From assembly GCA_012034595.1 (NCBI GenBank), contig JAAUPE010000084.1:1-32154 (forward strand): a stretch of 32,154 nucleotides of DNA, given 5' to 3'. Below the pieces are notes generated by a model. That model was given only the letters and a program-made list of their open reading frames with translations. It made no database searches and had not been told where the DNA came from. Below, piece by piece: positions 1 to 8,980 of the stretch (the first letter of the stretch is position 1; each line of letters opens with the position of its first letter). The translations under genes and the position numbers were made by a program. The DNA is from Calothrix sp. CSU_2_0. GTDB lineage: Bacteria; Cyanobacteriota; Cyanobacteriia; Cyanobacteriales; Nostocaceae.

Positions 1-236
1 AGATATCAAGTTATTCTCAGATAAGACAAAGAGGTTTTAAAGATTAGATGAACCTGGTCTCAATGTAAATATGGTAATGATAATATACTATTTTGCTAAT
101 AAATTAAATTACTTAGTTTTTTCAAAAATACTCAAAAACTACACAGTAAAAACTTGCAAAATAAGATTTACTGTCCATTTTGATGATTATTTAATCAAAA
201 CTAATAAAAAACAATTCATGAAGAATAAGATTTACC
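1..236. other. AT-rich leader region, no gene seen
   Basis: Very AT-rich sequence upstream of the ADP-ribosylglycohydrolase gene. A 60-codon open frame crosses it but has no recognisable protein features and overlaps the start of the real gene, so I take it as chance. The promoter of the downstream gene is probably here, but no clear -10/-35 pair can be named. Confidence 0.4.
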
Positions 237-1151
237 ATGCAATCCAGCAATGAATCTCGTCTATCCCGTGCAAGTATCTCTTTAGAAGGTTTATCAGTTG
301 GTGATGCTTTCGGAGAAAAATTTTTCATACATCCCGATATGGCAGCTACTTTTATTGATTTGCGGGCTACACCAGGAGGAAATTGGAGCTTTACCGATGA
401 TACGCAAATGGCACTATCAATAGTCTCAATTTTGCGACAATATCAAAAAATTAATCAAGATGAACTGGCAAAAAGCTTTGCCGATCGCTATGAAATGCAA
501 CGGGGTTACGGAGCTGCAATGCATGATTTACTCGCAGATATTCGTAATGGAGATAACTGGCAAGAGCTATCTACAAATCTATTTGCCGGACAAGGTTCCT
601 ACGGGAATGGTGCGGCAATGCGAGTCGCACCTTTGGGAGCTTACTTTGCCGATGATTTTGACTTATTAGTTAGTGAAGCACGTAAAAGTGCCGAAATCAC
701 CCACGCACATCCTGAAGCAATCGCAGGTGCGATCGCGGTTGCTGTTGCGGCAGGAATGGCAGCAAAATTATCTGGTTCGAGTTCTTTACCCACAAGACGA
801 GAATTTTTAGATGAAATTTTGCGTTACATCCCTGTAACCGAAGTCAAATCCAAGATATTTCGCGCTCGTGACATCCTAGAAACAACACCGGGAATAGTCG
901 TTGCGGCAATGTTGGGAAATGGCAGCAAAGTTTCAGCCCAAGATACAGTACCCTTTACTCTGTGGTGTGCGGCAAAACACCTGAATAACTACACTGAGGC
1001 AATTTGGGAAACCGTCAGGGTTTTAGGAGATAGGGATACGAACTGTGCGATCGTTGGTGGAATTGTTGCCTTATCTGCTGGGGTTGAGAGTATTCCCACT
1101 CATTGGTTGCAAGCAAGGGAAACCCTACCCCAGTGGGCTTTTTCAGAATAA
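237..1151 (+). CDS. ADP-ribosylglycohydrolase (DraG-like) family protein
   Basis: 304 residues, the usual length for the ADP-ribosylglycohydrolase family, which removes ADP-ribose from proteins or small molecules with a two-metal (usually Mg2+) site. Seen: GDAFG at residues 22-26, the metal-ligand motif TDDTQ at 53-57, GNGAAMRV at 123-130, a TH-H pair near 155-158, and GDRDTN at 264-269, the second set of metal ligands. All family landmarks are present and in order, so the enzyme is probably active. Predicted cytosolic, all-helical; no signal peptide. ATG 237 is the first start in frame and leaves about 20 residues before the first motif; its Shine-Dalgarno is weak. It is not beside a nitrogenase or an ART toxin gene, so the substrate cannot be told from context. 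Confidence 0.88.
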   Translation: MQSSNESRLSRASISLEGLSVGDAFGEKFFIHPDMAATFIDLRATPGGNWSFTDDTQMALSIVSILRQYQKINQDELAKSFADRYEMQRGYGAAMHDLLADIRNGDNWQELSTNLFAGQGSYGNGAAMRVAPLGAYFADDFDLLVSEARKSAEITHAHPEAIAGAIAVAVAAGMAAKLSGSSSLPTRREFLDEILRYIPVTEVKSKIFRARDILETTPGIVVAAMLGNGSKVSAQDTVPFTLWCAAKHLNNYTEAIWETVRVLGDRDTNCAIVGGIVALSAGVESIPTHWLQARETLPQWAFSE

Positions 1152-1189
1152 CTCTCCCTATAGTCTATATTAGAACCAAGACTTGGGAG

Positions 1190-1340
1190 AATTCCTCCCC
1201 AACCCCCGCCAACTTCTCTCCGCGTAACTTTGCGCTTTCCTTTGCGAACCTCTGCGTTTAAAAGCCAAACTCCAAGCCGTTTTTAGTATAGCTTTATTAT
1301 TTTTCCCCGATGCATTGGAGGAGTTGGGGGGGAGATTAAA
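1190..1340. repeat. dispersed cyanobacterial intergenic repeat
   Basis: Spacer between two convergent genes. Positions 1216-1260 carry a phrase (revcomp contains CGCAGAGG, GCAAAGG and CGCGGAG blocks) that I recognise from memory as a common dispersed repeat in filamentous cyanobacteria. It is flanked by C-rich (1193-1207) and G-rich (1315-1333) tracts that are roughly complementary, so the transcript could fold. A 62-codon minus-strand frame here is low-complexity and is not called a gene. Confidence 0.45.
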
Positions 1341-1402
1341 CAAACTAAGCGGTAACACCAGAACTCATCTACACACCTTAATTGCAAGCAAAGAACAATT
1401 TA

Positions 1403-3355
1403 TTACTTCAACAAATGCTCCTTCACAAACATCACCGTCGCATAAAATTGAAAGTCAATATTTTTCTTTTTACTAAATCCATGACCTTCATCTTTCGCCA
1501 TTAAATACCACATTGGGACATTATTTTTTTTCACAGTTGCGACTATTTGTTCGGCTTCATTCAAAGGTACACGGGGGTCATTTTTACCGTGAACCACAAA
1601 TAAAGGCTTTTTAATTTTTTGGGCATTATTTACTGGGGAAATTTTTAAGAGGAACTCACGCATTTTCGGGTTACGCTCATCTCCGTATTCCACACGTCGT
1701 AAATCGCGTCTGTAACCTTCGGTTTTTTCAAGGAAGGTGACAAAGTTGGAAATACCCACAATGTCTATGGCTCCACGAATCCGATCGGCATAATTTGTGG
1801 AGACTGCCAAGGACATGTAACCACCGTAACTTCCCCCAGTTACCATGACCCTATCTTTGTCTAAATCAGGTTGCTGGGCTATCCAATCTAATAATGCACC
1901 AATATCTTTGACTGAATCTTCCCGCTTGAAACCATTATCAAGGGTGAGAAAAGTCTTTCCGTAACCAGTCGAACCCCGCACGTTAGGAAATAATAAAGCT
2001 ACACCCAATTCATTCAAATAATAATTACCACGTCCCAAAAAACCGGGACGAGATTGTCCTTCGGGTCCCCCATGTATGTCTATAATTACAGGACGCTTGC
2101 CTTTAAATTTGGCAGGAGGACGGTAGAGAAATCCCGAAATGGTTTTACCGTCAAAGCTTTTCCATCTAACTAATTGTGCGTCGGTAAACTTGTTGGTGTT
2201 TAAACCTCCAGTTTCGCTTTCTGTCCACCTTTCTACTTGATTGGTGCGGATATTTAGGGAGTAGACATCGGCTGTGGAACGGGCTGAAACAAGGGTAAAG
2301 CCTAAGTCTTCGTTATTTTTATGCCAGGTAATACCGTATACTTGCCCGACAGGTAGTTTGGGGAATGGTTTTTCTTTATTGGTTGCGGTATCAAGGATGT
2401 GGAGAATGCTTGCTCCGTCTTCGTTGGTGACGAAAGCTAAATTTTTACCATCATCGGAAAGGTCGATATCTTCCACATCCCAAGGAATATTACTGGTAAG
2501 ATAAGTATGTTTATTTGTTCCTAAGTCTATGTATGCTAAACGGGAAAATTCTGATTCTTTATCGGTGACGGTATATAAAGCTTTACCATCTTTAGTAAAG
2601 ATACCTCCATCATAGGAAACCTTTTCTTTTCCTCCTTTGGGAGTGACAAGCTTCTTTTCACCTGTTGTTGCATTCATCAACCATAAATAGCTTTCATTGG
2701 CTGATACATACTCAGTAATTAGTATTTGGGCATCATCTGGTGTCCAGTCTAATGCACCCCATCCACCACCTTCAGATTGTGCTAATAATTTATCGGTTTT
2801 GGGGTTTTTAGGATCGATAACGTAAAAATCATTGTCTTTACCAGTGCGACGGGTAGAAGTGTAAACAATGCGATCGCCTTTTGTTGACCATGCACCACCA
2901 GCATTTCTCGATTTCCCGTCTGTTAGTAGTGTAACTTCACCTGTGGCTAAGTCGTAGCGATAATTTTGGTTAAATTCATTGCCTCCAATATCTTTACTGA
3001 AAACAAAATAATCTCCTTGTGTGGGTTGAAAGCTACCTCCTCCAACACGTTCGGGGAAAAATGTAATTTGTTTTCTCGCTCCGAGAGGACGCTTGACTAA
3101 GTGTACCTGTGGTGTATCACCAAATCGGGTAGAAATTAGCATTTCGCGACGCTTCGGATGCCAATTGGAAATACTTGCAGCTCGAAAATTTGTGTAACGT
3201 TCTACACTTTCTACTAATGTGGTTGGGATTGGTGGAATCCCTTCAACTACTAAGTTATCACTGGGTGTGATGTTTAGGGTTTGGGCAGTAGCGATAAAGG
3301 TTGGTAGTAATACTACTGCGAGGAATGTACAAAATAATCTTGATAAAAATTGCAT
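1403..3355 (-). CDS. secreted S9 family prolyl-oligopeptidase-type serine peptidase
   Basis: 650 residues. An N-terminal signal peptide is visible (residues 1 to about 25: hydrophobic core followed by ATAQT), so the protein is probably exported to the periplasm. Residues about 60-370 form a WD40/TolB-like beta-propeller with repeated aspartate-rich turns. The C-terminal alpha/beta hydrolase has an oxyanion-side HGGPEG, the nucleophile motif GGSYGGYMS with Ser509, Asp593 in GKNDPRVP, and His625 in DEGHGF: a complete catalytic triad. This layout is that of acylaminoacyl/dipeptidyl peptidases of family S9C. Likely role: trimming of peptides or oligopeptides entering or leaving the periplasm. It lies downstream of the TPR gene on the same strand, with a palindrome between them, so co-transcription is uncertain. 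Confidence 0.9.
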   Translation of the reverse strand: MQFLSRLFCTFLAVVLLPTFIATAQTLNITPSDNLVVEGIPPIPTTLVESVERYTNFRAASISNWHPKRREMLISTRFGDTPQVHLVKRPLGARKQITFFPERVGGGSFQPTQGDYFVFSKDIGGNEFNQNYRYDLATGEVTLLTDGKSRNAGGAWSTKGDRIVYTSTRRTGKDNDFYVIDPKNPKTDKLLAQSEGGGWGALDWTPDDAQILITEYVSANESYLWLMNATTGEKKLVTPKGGKEKVSYDGGIFTKDGKALYTVTDKESEFSRLAYIDLGTNKHTYLTSNIPWDVEDIDLSDDGKNLAFVTNEDGASILHILDTATNKEKPFPKLPVGQVYGITWHKNNEDLGFTLVSARSTADVYSLNIRTNQVERWTESETGGLNTNKFTDAQLVRWKSFDGKTISGFLYRPPAKFKGKRPVIIDIHGGPEGQSRPGFLGRGNYYLNELGVALLFPNVRGSTGYGKTFLTLDNGFKREDSVKDIGALLDWIAQQPDLDKDRVMVTGGSYGGYMSLAVSTNYADRIRGAIDIVGISNFVTFLEKTEGYRRDLRRVEYGDERNPKMREFLLKISPVNNAQKIKKPLFVVHGKNDPRVPLNEAEQIVATVKKNNVPMWYLMAKDEGHGFSKKKNIDFQFYATVMFVKEHLLK

Positions 3356-3455
3356 TCACCGATTATCTCAAATTCTGGTTATTGAGCGGGAAATGTTATT
3401 TAAATAAATATGTACTGGATATTATTTTTGGATGTGACTAATTCTGGCTTTATCT

Positions 3456-3476
3456 AGACGACTCACCGAGTCGTCT
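3456..3476. repeat. 21-nt palindrome, AGACG...CGTCT family (member 1)
   Basis: Perfect 9-bp arms AGACGACTC / GAGTCGTCT around a 3-nt ACC loop; the right arm runs on into TCTAC. It begins 5 nt past the stop codon of the TPR gene (minus strand). Same length and ends as the element at 23978-23998 but with a different inner stem. It could act as a 3'-end mRNA hairpin. Confidence 0.75.
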
Positions 3477-3480
3477 CTAC

Positions 3481-4752
3481 TCAATTATTTCTATCTCTTT
3501 CAATATCATTAATAACTTTTTCCATATACCAATCTTCTGACATCCCCGGATAATAATATTTTGCTTCTTCAATTAATCGTTCGGCAATTTCCCAATAACC
3601 ACCGACTAATCGCAATAGTTTTTGACGCTGTAAAGCTGAATTTGGTTTGTTTAAATTAGTGCTGGGAACAGTGATTTTTTTCAAACTATCTAATACTTGC
3701 TGATAATTCTTCCAATCTTCCTGTTCGCAAAATATACTTGCTGCTTTTTGATAATCATCAATCGCATTCTGGATTTCTTCAATATGGGTATTCGCTAAAC
3801 CACGATTGTAATAAGCTTGGGCATCATTAGGATTAAATTCTAATGCTTTTGTATAGTCTTGAATTGCTTTAAAATAATTACCAGTCGAACGATACGCATT
3901 CCCTCTCGCAACATACATCATGGCATTTTCTGGTTCTAATTCTAGCGCCAAATTAAAATCAGAAATAGCTCCTTGATTATCGCCCATTTGTAACCTTGCC
4001 TTACCCCGATTTCGATAAACAATCGCATCATGAAAATTAAATCTTAAAGCTTGGTTAAAATCAGCAATAGCATCATGAAATTTCCCTTGTTTGCAGCGTA
4101 TCACACCCCGGCAACAATAAGCCTTGCCATCCTGCGAATCTACTTCCATAGCCCAACCCAAACTTTCCAAAGCTTCGCGAATATCTCCATTTTCAGCTTG
4201 TTGAATTAATTGCTTAAAATAGTCTCCTTCCGAAGTTATTTCTAGTGGTTTTTGAGTTGTTTTTAAAATAGCAATAGATTGGGGTTTCGGTTGGAGTTGT
4301 TTGATTTTCTCCATACACAAACGACAATTTTCCCCATCTTTCTGTTGCAAATATAATTCTGCCGCTTTTTTAAAGCTAGAAATAGCATTATGAATATCTC
4401 CCGACTTCCGCAGTAAGGTTCCCCGCAGATTATGAGCGGCAGCATAATTGTAATTGAGACGAATAGCTTTCTCTACATCATCCATTGCTCCAGGAATATT
4501 TTTTAACACCATCCTCGCCAATGCTCGACTATAATACACTTGAATATTCTGCGAATCCAGCTTCAAAGCTTCCGTATAATCCGCAACCGCATGTAATATT
4601 TCGCCATAATCGTAATAAGCTAAACCTCGCTGCAAATAAGCTTCAGCAAAATAGGGATTTAATTGTAGCTCTTGGGTGAAATCCGCGATCGCACCAGCAT
4701 AGTCTTTTTGTTTAGCCTTGAACAAGCCTTGGTTATAATATTCTTGAGTCAT
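3481..4752 (-). CDS. tetratricopeptide repeat (TPR) protein
   Basis: 423 residues, built almost wholly of TPR units: about four in residues 1-140 and about five in 190-345, each with the W/Y-G/A-A-Y-A-P type spacing (examples: AYLQRGLAYYDYGEILHAVADY, split over two helices, and AYYNRGLANTHIEEIQNAIDDY). A linker at about 145-185 and a helical tail of about 70 residues (after 350) are not TPR. No signal peptide or membrane segment, so a cytosolic scaffold for protein-protein contacts is likely; the partner is unknown. ATG 4752 opens directly into the first repeat. Such TPR proteins are very numerous in filamentous cyanobacteria and the family membership gives no specific function. Confidence 0.88.
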   Translation of the reverse strand: MTQEYYNQGLFKAKQKDYAGAIADFTQELQLNPYFAEAYLQRGLAYYDYGEILHAVADYTEALKLDSQNIQVYYSRALARMVLKNIPGAMDDVEKAIRLNYNYAAAHNLRGTLLRKSGDIHNAISSFKKAAELYLQQKDGENCRLCMEKIKQLQPKPQSIAILKTTQKPLEITSEGDYFKQLIQQAENGDIREALESLGWAMEVDSQDGKAYCCRGVIRCKQGKFHDAIADFNQALRFNFHDAIVYRNRGKARLQMGDNQGAISDFNLALELEPENAMMYVARGNAYRSTGNYFKAIQDYTKALEFNPNDAQAYYNRGLANTHIEEIQNAIDDYQKAASIFCEQEDWKNYQQVLDSLKKITVPSTNLNKPNSALQRQKLLRLVGGYWEIAERLIEEAKYYYPGMSEDWYMEKVINDIERDRNN

Positions 4753-4898
4753 GGCTTTGGTTGTATAGGTGAGCGCAACAAATGAAGAATCTGTTTCCTA
4801 TTGTGCAATAATCTTTGCTATTTTTCCATTACACGAGGATGGGATTTTACAGCACTTTTGAGCAACAAAGAACTTGGTTAAGCATTAATTATTAATTA

Positions 4899-5303
4899 TT
4901 ATCCAATCCCCATTCCTTCATTTTCAGATACTAATAATCGTCCTTCACCGCTATAAGTCCAAACATAACCTTCTCCACCACCTTTGCCAAAATATCCTAA
5001 TTTACAATAATCTTCTTTGATACCATTTGTAAAAGCTTTAACCATATCATAATCGGCAATTAAAACTTCTCCATTCGTCAGTTGAATTATCTTTGCTGGT
5101 GCTGGTGTTCCTGTTACCAGTTGCGCTTCTTGCTTTGGTAAAGATTTAATCACTATTCTCGAATTTCCATCAGTTGAACCAGCCATTTGCCGCCATTTTA
5201 ATTTTTTCACACCCATGACAACATTATCCGAACAAAGTTGAAAAATACCATCATCTAATTCCCATTGTTCGTTGTCATTAATCTCAATTTCTGTGTAATT
5301 CAA
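4899..5303 (-). CDS. C-terminal part of a broken AIM24-like gene
   Basis: 134 codons from a TTG start that overlaps the stop of the upstream frame (TTGA). The protein contains WELDDGIFQLCSDNV, a GEVLIADYDMVKAF segment and, near the end, GGGEGYVWTYSGEGRLLVS. This order resembles the second half of AIM24/DUF124 proteins (a beta-rich fold where GEGL.. F.G.G motifs recur). Family assignment is from pattern memory only. I think this is not an independent gene but the 3' part of one longer gene (4899-5625): inserting one T in the T6 run at 5302-5307 fuses it in frame to a matching N-terminal half. If translated alone it would depend on the TTG start by coupling to the upstream frame. Confidence 0.5.
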   Translation of the reverse strand: MNYTEIEINDNEQWELDDGIFQLCSDNVVMGVKKLKWRQMAGSTDGNSRIVIKSLPKQEAQLVTGTPAPAKIIQLTNGEVLIADYDMVKAFTNGIKEDYCKLGYFGKGGGEGYVWTYSGEGRLLVSENEGMGIG

Positions 5304-5625
5304 AAAATTACCTTTTGCCTTGGTTCGAGTTTGACTACACCCGTACCACGATAAACTGGAGCATTATAATCTATTTCCGTCATCAAAGAAACAAAAATAT
5401 CTTTGAGCCGATTATCGGTTTTATAAACTCCATAGTTAAGTTTTCCAAAACAACTATGCAAGCTGCCTTTTTGAATTACAACTCCAGTATTTTCGAGTTT
5501 ATTTCCACTTGCTGTACAAATGGAATATTTTTTGTCGGATGGTAGTATTTATTTGTTTCTTTATTGATATTATTTTGTAGATACCATAAATCTGTCGGTT
5601 CCAATATGTTTACAGAATGTCGCAT
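5304..5625 (-). pseudogene. N-terminal part of the same AIM24-like gene, frameshifted
   Basis: Starts at ATG 5625-5623 with a purine-rich AAGAGAGA about 8 nt upstream, a good Shine-Dalgarno. Frame 1 reads MRHSVNILEPTDLWYLQ and continues to about the A6 run (minus strand; 5528-5533), then hits a stop. From that run a second frame carries on with KYSICTASGNKLENTGVV and later GTGVVKLEPRQKVIF, ending in TGA at the junction with the next fragment. Adding one A at 5528-5533 and one T at 5302-5307 gives a single protein of roughly 240 residues. Both breaks are in 6-nt homopolymers. Either a recently inactivated gene or two base-calling errors. Confidence 0.6.
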
Positions 5626-5921
5626 AATTTTATCTCTCTTACTTTGAGTTAATTCAAACGATAATTTGCTAATAATTCCACATAAACTACTAGAAAATTT
5701 ATTTTTTCAGTTCTATTTTATACGGTAGATTTACAAGTGTCAGGTACTAGTAAAATAAAATTTACAATCCAAAGCTTGTATACTAAAAACGGATTAGGGC
5801 TTTACTTTTGCGTGAAGTGGAAAATTTTCAAATGCTGACGAAGGAAGCATGACAGAAGTTTATTTTTTGACCATTTTCAGTATAGTGAGCGACAGCTAAT
5901 GTATCCAAAATCTAAAATCTA
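5626..5921. other. intergenic region, no gene seen
   Basis: AT-rich spacer between the divergent AIM24-like gene and sfsA. Both frames of both strands were looked at for short coding remnants; nothing convincing. It must hold the promoters of both genes. Confidence 0.4.
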
Positions 5922-6650
5922 ATGACAGAAGAATTACTTTACCACTACCCTACTTTATACCCAGGTATTTTAGTTAAACGCTACAAACGCTTCTTAGCTG
6001 ATGTGGAACTAGCATCGGGGGAAATTGTCACAGCACATTGTCCAAATACTGGTCCAATGACGGGGGTTTCAACACCTGGAAGTGCAGTGATGCTGTCATT
6101 TAGTAACAATCCTACCCGTAAATTACCGTACACATTAGAGTTAATCCAGGTACATGATAACGAACCTGTTTGGACTGGTGTAAATACGGCTTTACCAAAT
6201 CGAATTGTCAAATTAGCACTTGAAAAATATTTATTTCCAGAATTAGGAAAATATAGTTTTGTTAAAGGTGAAGTACCTTATGGACAAGACAAAAAAAGTC
6301 GCATCGATTTTTTATTAACAGGTAATGATACAGATAAACCGATTTATTTAGAAGTCAAAAATACCACTTGGGTAGATGAGAGATTGGCACTATTTCCTGA
6401 TACAGAAACGACACGTGGACAAAAACATTTACGCGAATTGATGGCATTAATTCCTCACAGTCGTTCTGTGATGCTTTATTTTATCAATCGGGGTGATTGT
6501 ACAGCATTTGCCCCTGGAGATAAAGCTGACCCTGTATATGGTAAATTGTTGCGGGATGCGATCGCATGTGGGGTTGAGGTTCTACCTTGTAGTTTTGATG
6601 TTACTCCTGTAGGTGTAAAATATCTGGGTTTACTAAAATGTAGTTTCTGA
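5922..6650 (+). CDS. sfsA: DNA/RNA nuclease SfsA (sugar fermentation stimulation protein)
   Basis: 242 residues, full family length. Seen: an N-terminal OB-like part with YPGILVKRYKRFLADVEL and the signature CPNTGPMTG at about residues 40-48, then a PD-(D/E)XK-like core with SRIDFLLTG (Asp near 130) and IYLEVKNTTW (the ExK pair near 143-145), and GQKHLRELM. SfsA was first linked to maltose regulation in E. coli; the fold is that of a nuclease and nucleic-acid binding has been reported. Cytosolic. ATG 5922 fits the family N-terminus. It is intact although both neighbours are damaged. Confidence 0.95.
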   Translation: MTEELLYHYPTLYPGILVKRYKRFLADVELASGEIVTAHCPNTGPMTGVSTPGSAVMLSFSNNPTRKLPYTLELIQVHDNEPVWTGVNTALPNRIVKLALEKYLFPELGKYSFVKGEVPYGQDKKSRIDFLLTGNDTDKPIYLEVKNTTWVDERLALFPDTETTRGQKHLRELMALIPHSRSVMLYFINRGDCTAFAPGDKADPVYGKLLRDAIACGVEVLPCSFDVTPVGVKYLGLLKCSF

Positions 6651-6682
6651 ATTAGCTTAAATAATTAGTGTGAAGAATTACT

Positions 6683-6844
6683 ATGACTTTACTTAAGCAG
6701 ATTCGATTAATGGCTCAATATAATCAATGGATGAATGAGCGTATTTATCAAGCAGCAAAACAATTACCAGACGCTAAACTAAATGAAGATAAAAAATCTT
6801 TTTTTGGTTCAATATTAGGAACTTTGAATCACATAACGAAATAA
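6683..6844 (+). pseudogene. DinB family protein, 5' fragment only
   Basis: 53 codons from ATG 6683: MTLLKQIRLMAQYNQWMNER, then FFGSILGTLNHI, which matches the N-terminal helix and the first metal-ligand helix (His of the NH motif) of DinB four-helix-bundle proteins, normally about 150-170 residues. The homology stops at about 6835 and a stop follows at 6842. From 6837 on, a different frame belongs to an Rpn-like nuclease gene. This is the signature of a deletion that fused two unrelated genes. The remaining piece cannot form the DinB bundle or its metal site. Confidence 0.75.
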
Positions 6845-7460
6845 TGTCTATCTTCAAGACTCAGAAATTCCGAAATTATGGATATTAACCCCAACAATAT
6901 CCGAGTCAAAACTATCCAAATTAAATGTGTCTGTAAAAGAAGATTGGTTGACAGGAATATATTTTCTTGGTGATATCCTGCGTACAGCGATTGTTGGAAT
7001 TCACCAACTTCCGCGAATCCCAGAAACATTGTGGTTGAGACTTTTGGGAAGAGGAACAGTCCAACAAAGGGCTATTGACGAAATAAGTTTATTACCACCT
7101 AACCATCCTTTTCAAAAAGCAACGCTAGAATTAATTTATAACCTGCGGGAAAACTTGAAAATCAATCAAAATTTAGAAGAAGATGACAGGGAGTTGATTA
7201 TGCGACTAGAACCTCTTTATCAACAAGACAGAGAACAAGCAAAACAAGAAGGAAGACAGGAAGGAAGACAGGAAGGAAGGCAAGAAGGAGAGCGTCTTGT
7301 TGTCGAAAACTTATTAAAAGTTCGTTTTGGTTCATTAGATGAAGAACTTCAACCAATTATCGAACCAATATTAGCCCTAAATCCCGAAGAATTTACACCA
7401 CTACTAATTCAATTATCGCGAGAAGAACTAATCCAAAGGTTTAGCAATGTAAATATCTAA
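6837..7460 (+). pseudogene. Rpn-like nuclease/putative transposase, C-terminal remnant
   Basis: An open frame without an early start runs from 6837 and reads NNVYLQDSEIPKLWILTPT before the first possible start (GTG 6927). The text LWILTPT, WLTGIYFLGDILRTAIV, LPRIPETLWLRLLGRG and the C-terminal VRFGSLDEELQPIIEP are, from memory, the C-terminal two thirds of cyanobacterial Rpn-family (PD-(D/E)XK, YhgA/DUF4351-type) proteins. The N-terminal part with the nuclease motif is gone, replaced by the dinB fragment. The tail contains a charged EGRQ repeat. A 177-residue product from GTG 6927 is possible but would lack the nuclease core; I consider the gene dead. Confidence 0.7.
7245..7289 (+). repeat. 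12-bp tandem repeat encoding (Q-E-G-R)n
   Basis: Almost four copies of a 12-bp unit (CAAGAAGGAAGA and close variants) inside the Rpn-like remnant, giving QEGRQEGRQEGRQEG. Repeats of this kind at this place are typical of the family and vary in number by slippage. Confidence 0.8.
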
Positions 7461-7537
7461 ATTCCAATCTATACCCACTTTTTGCTACCATCATAATCTC
7501 AAGGGCATTAAATCAAGGGTATTTGACGGGTGAATGT

Positions 7538-8941
7538 ATGAGCAAAGGCACGTTATTTGATAAAGTTTGGGACTTACACACAGTTGGGACACTGCCATCG
7601 GGGCAAACCCAACTATTTATCGGGCTGCACCTAATCCATGAGGTTACCAGTCCCCAAGCCTTTGCTATGCTACGAGAAAGAGGTTTAAAGGTATTATTTC
7701 CCGATCGCACTATTGCCACGGTTGACCATATTGTACCCACCGAGAACCAAGCACGTCCATTTGTCGATAGTTTGGCAGAGGAAATGATGCAAGCGTTGGA
7801 AAAAAACGCCAAGGATAACGGCATTATCTTCCATAATATCGGTTCGGGAAGTCAAGGAATTGTCCATGTTATCGCCCCAGAACAAGGACTTACCCAACCG
7901 GGAATGACAATCGCTTGCGGAGATAGTCACACTTCGACACATGGGGCATTTGGTGCGATCGCATTTGGAATTGGTACTAGTCAGGTTCGTGATGTTCTTG
8001 CTTCCCAAACCCTGGCATTATCAAAATTAAAAGTCCGCAAAATTGAAGTTAACGGGAATTTGCAACCCGGAATCTATGCTAAAGATGTCGTTCTCCATAT
8101 CATTCGTACCCTTGGGGTTAAAGCTGGTGTGGGGTACGCTTACGAGTTTGCGGGAAATACCTTTGAAAACATGAACATGGAAGAACGGATGACCGTTTGT
8201 AATATGGCAATCGAAGGTGGTGCTAGATGCGGTTATGTCAATCCCGACAGTGTTACCTACGAGTATCTAAAAGGACGGGATTTTGCCCCCAAAGGTACAA
8301 ACTGGAATCAAGCGATCGCTTGGTGGGAATCCTTAAGAAGTGACAAAAATGCCGAATATGACGATGTTGTAGTTTTTCAAGCCGAAGATATTCCCCCCAC
8401 TATTACCTGGGGCATTACTCCCGGTCAAGGTATTGGAGTTGACCAGCAAGTACCTACACCGGAACAACTGCTCGAAGAAGATAGAGTGATTGCTGAGGAA
8501 GCATATAGTTACATGGATTTAGCTCCCGGTCAAGCCATTAAAGGTACAAAAGTTGACGTATGCTTTATTGGTAGTTGCACCAATGGACGTATTACTGACC
8601 TGCGGGAAGCTGCGAAAATAGCTGAAGGTAGGCAGGTTGCGGCAGGGGTAAAAGCTTTTGTAGTACCGGGTTCCGAACGGGTGAAAAAACAAGCCGAAGC
8701 CGAAGGTTTAGATAAAATCTTTGTTAATGCGGGTTTTGAATGGCGTGAAGCTGGATGTTCGATGTGTTTAGCAATGAACCCCGACAAATTGCAGGGAAGA
8801 CAAATCAGCGCTTCTTCCTCTAATCGTAACTTTAAAGGTCGCCAAGGTTCAGCTTCCGGACGCACATTATTAATGAGTCCAGCGATGGTTGCAGCTGCTG
8901 CGATCGCAGGTGAGGTATTCGATGTGCGTGAATTGGTTTAA
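7538..8941 (+). CDS. leuC: 3-isopropylmalate dehydratase, large subunit
   Basis: 467 residues from ATG 7538, the family length. An in-frame TTG at 7523 would add five residues (MTGEC) that do not fit the family start [16 protein letters not shown], so I use the ATG. The enzyme isomerises 2-isopropylmalate to 3-isopropylmalate in leucine synthesis, using a 4Fe-4S cluster. The three cluster ligands are visible: Cys347 in [10 protein letters not shown], Cys407 and Cys410 in AGCSMC. Aconitase-type motifs [13 protein letters not shown] (127-139) and [12 protein letters not shown] are intact. leuD follows after 39 nt on the same strand, so the two subunits are almost surely co-transcribed. Confidence 0.97.
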   Translation: MSKGTLFDKVWDLHTVGTLPSGQTQLFIGLHLIHEVTSPQAFAMLRERGLKVLFPDRTIATVDHIVPTENQARPFVDSLAEEMMQALEKNAKDNGIIFHNIGSGSQGIVHVIAPEQGLTQPGMTIACGDSHTSTHGAFGAIAFGIGTSQVRDVLASQTLALSKLKVRKIEVNGNLQPGIYAKDVVLHIIRTLGVKAGVGYAYEFAGNTFENMNMEERMTVCNMAIEGGARCGYVNPDSVTYEYLKGRDFAPKGTNWNQAIAWWESLRSDKNAEYDDVVVFQAEDIPPTITWGITPGQGIGVDQQVPTPEQLLEEDRVIAEEAYSYMDLAPGQAIKGTKVDVCFIGSCTNGRITDLREAAKIAEGRQVAAGVKAFVVPGSERVKKQAEAEGLDKIFVNAGFEWREAGCSMCLAMNPDKLQGRQISASSSNRNFKGRQGSASGRTLLMSPAMVAAAAIAGEVFDVRELV

Positions 8942-8980
8942 GTGCATTTACATAAATTTTTATCTTTTTGTGAATAAATA

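Noticed and set aside
1170-1358. 62-codon minus-strand open frame
   Set aside because: It lies in a dispersed intergenic repeat, is low-complexity and has no family features.
5315-5545. 76-codon plus-strand frame
   Set aside because: It is the antisense shadow of the broken AIM24-like gene, whose minus-strand reading has a ribosome site and family-like motifs.
7523-7537. TTG start 15 nt upstream of leuC
   Set aside because: The added MTGEC does not match the family N-terminus, whereas ATG 7538 gives the standard start and places the cluster cysteines at 347, 407 and 410.
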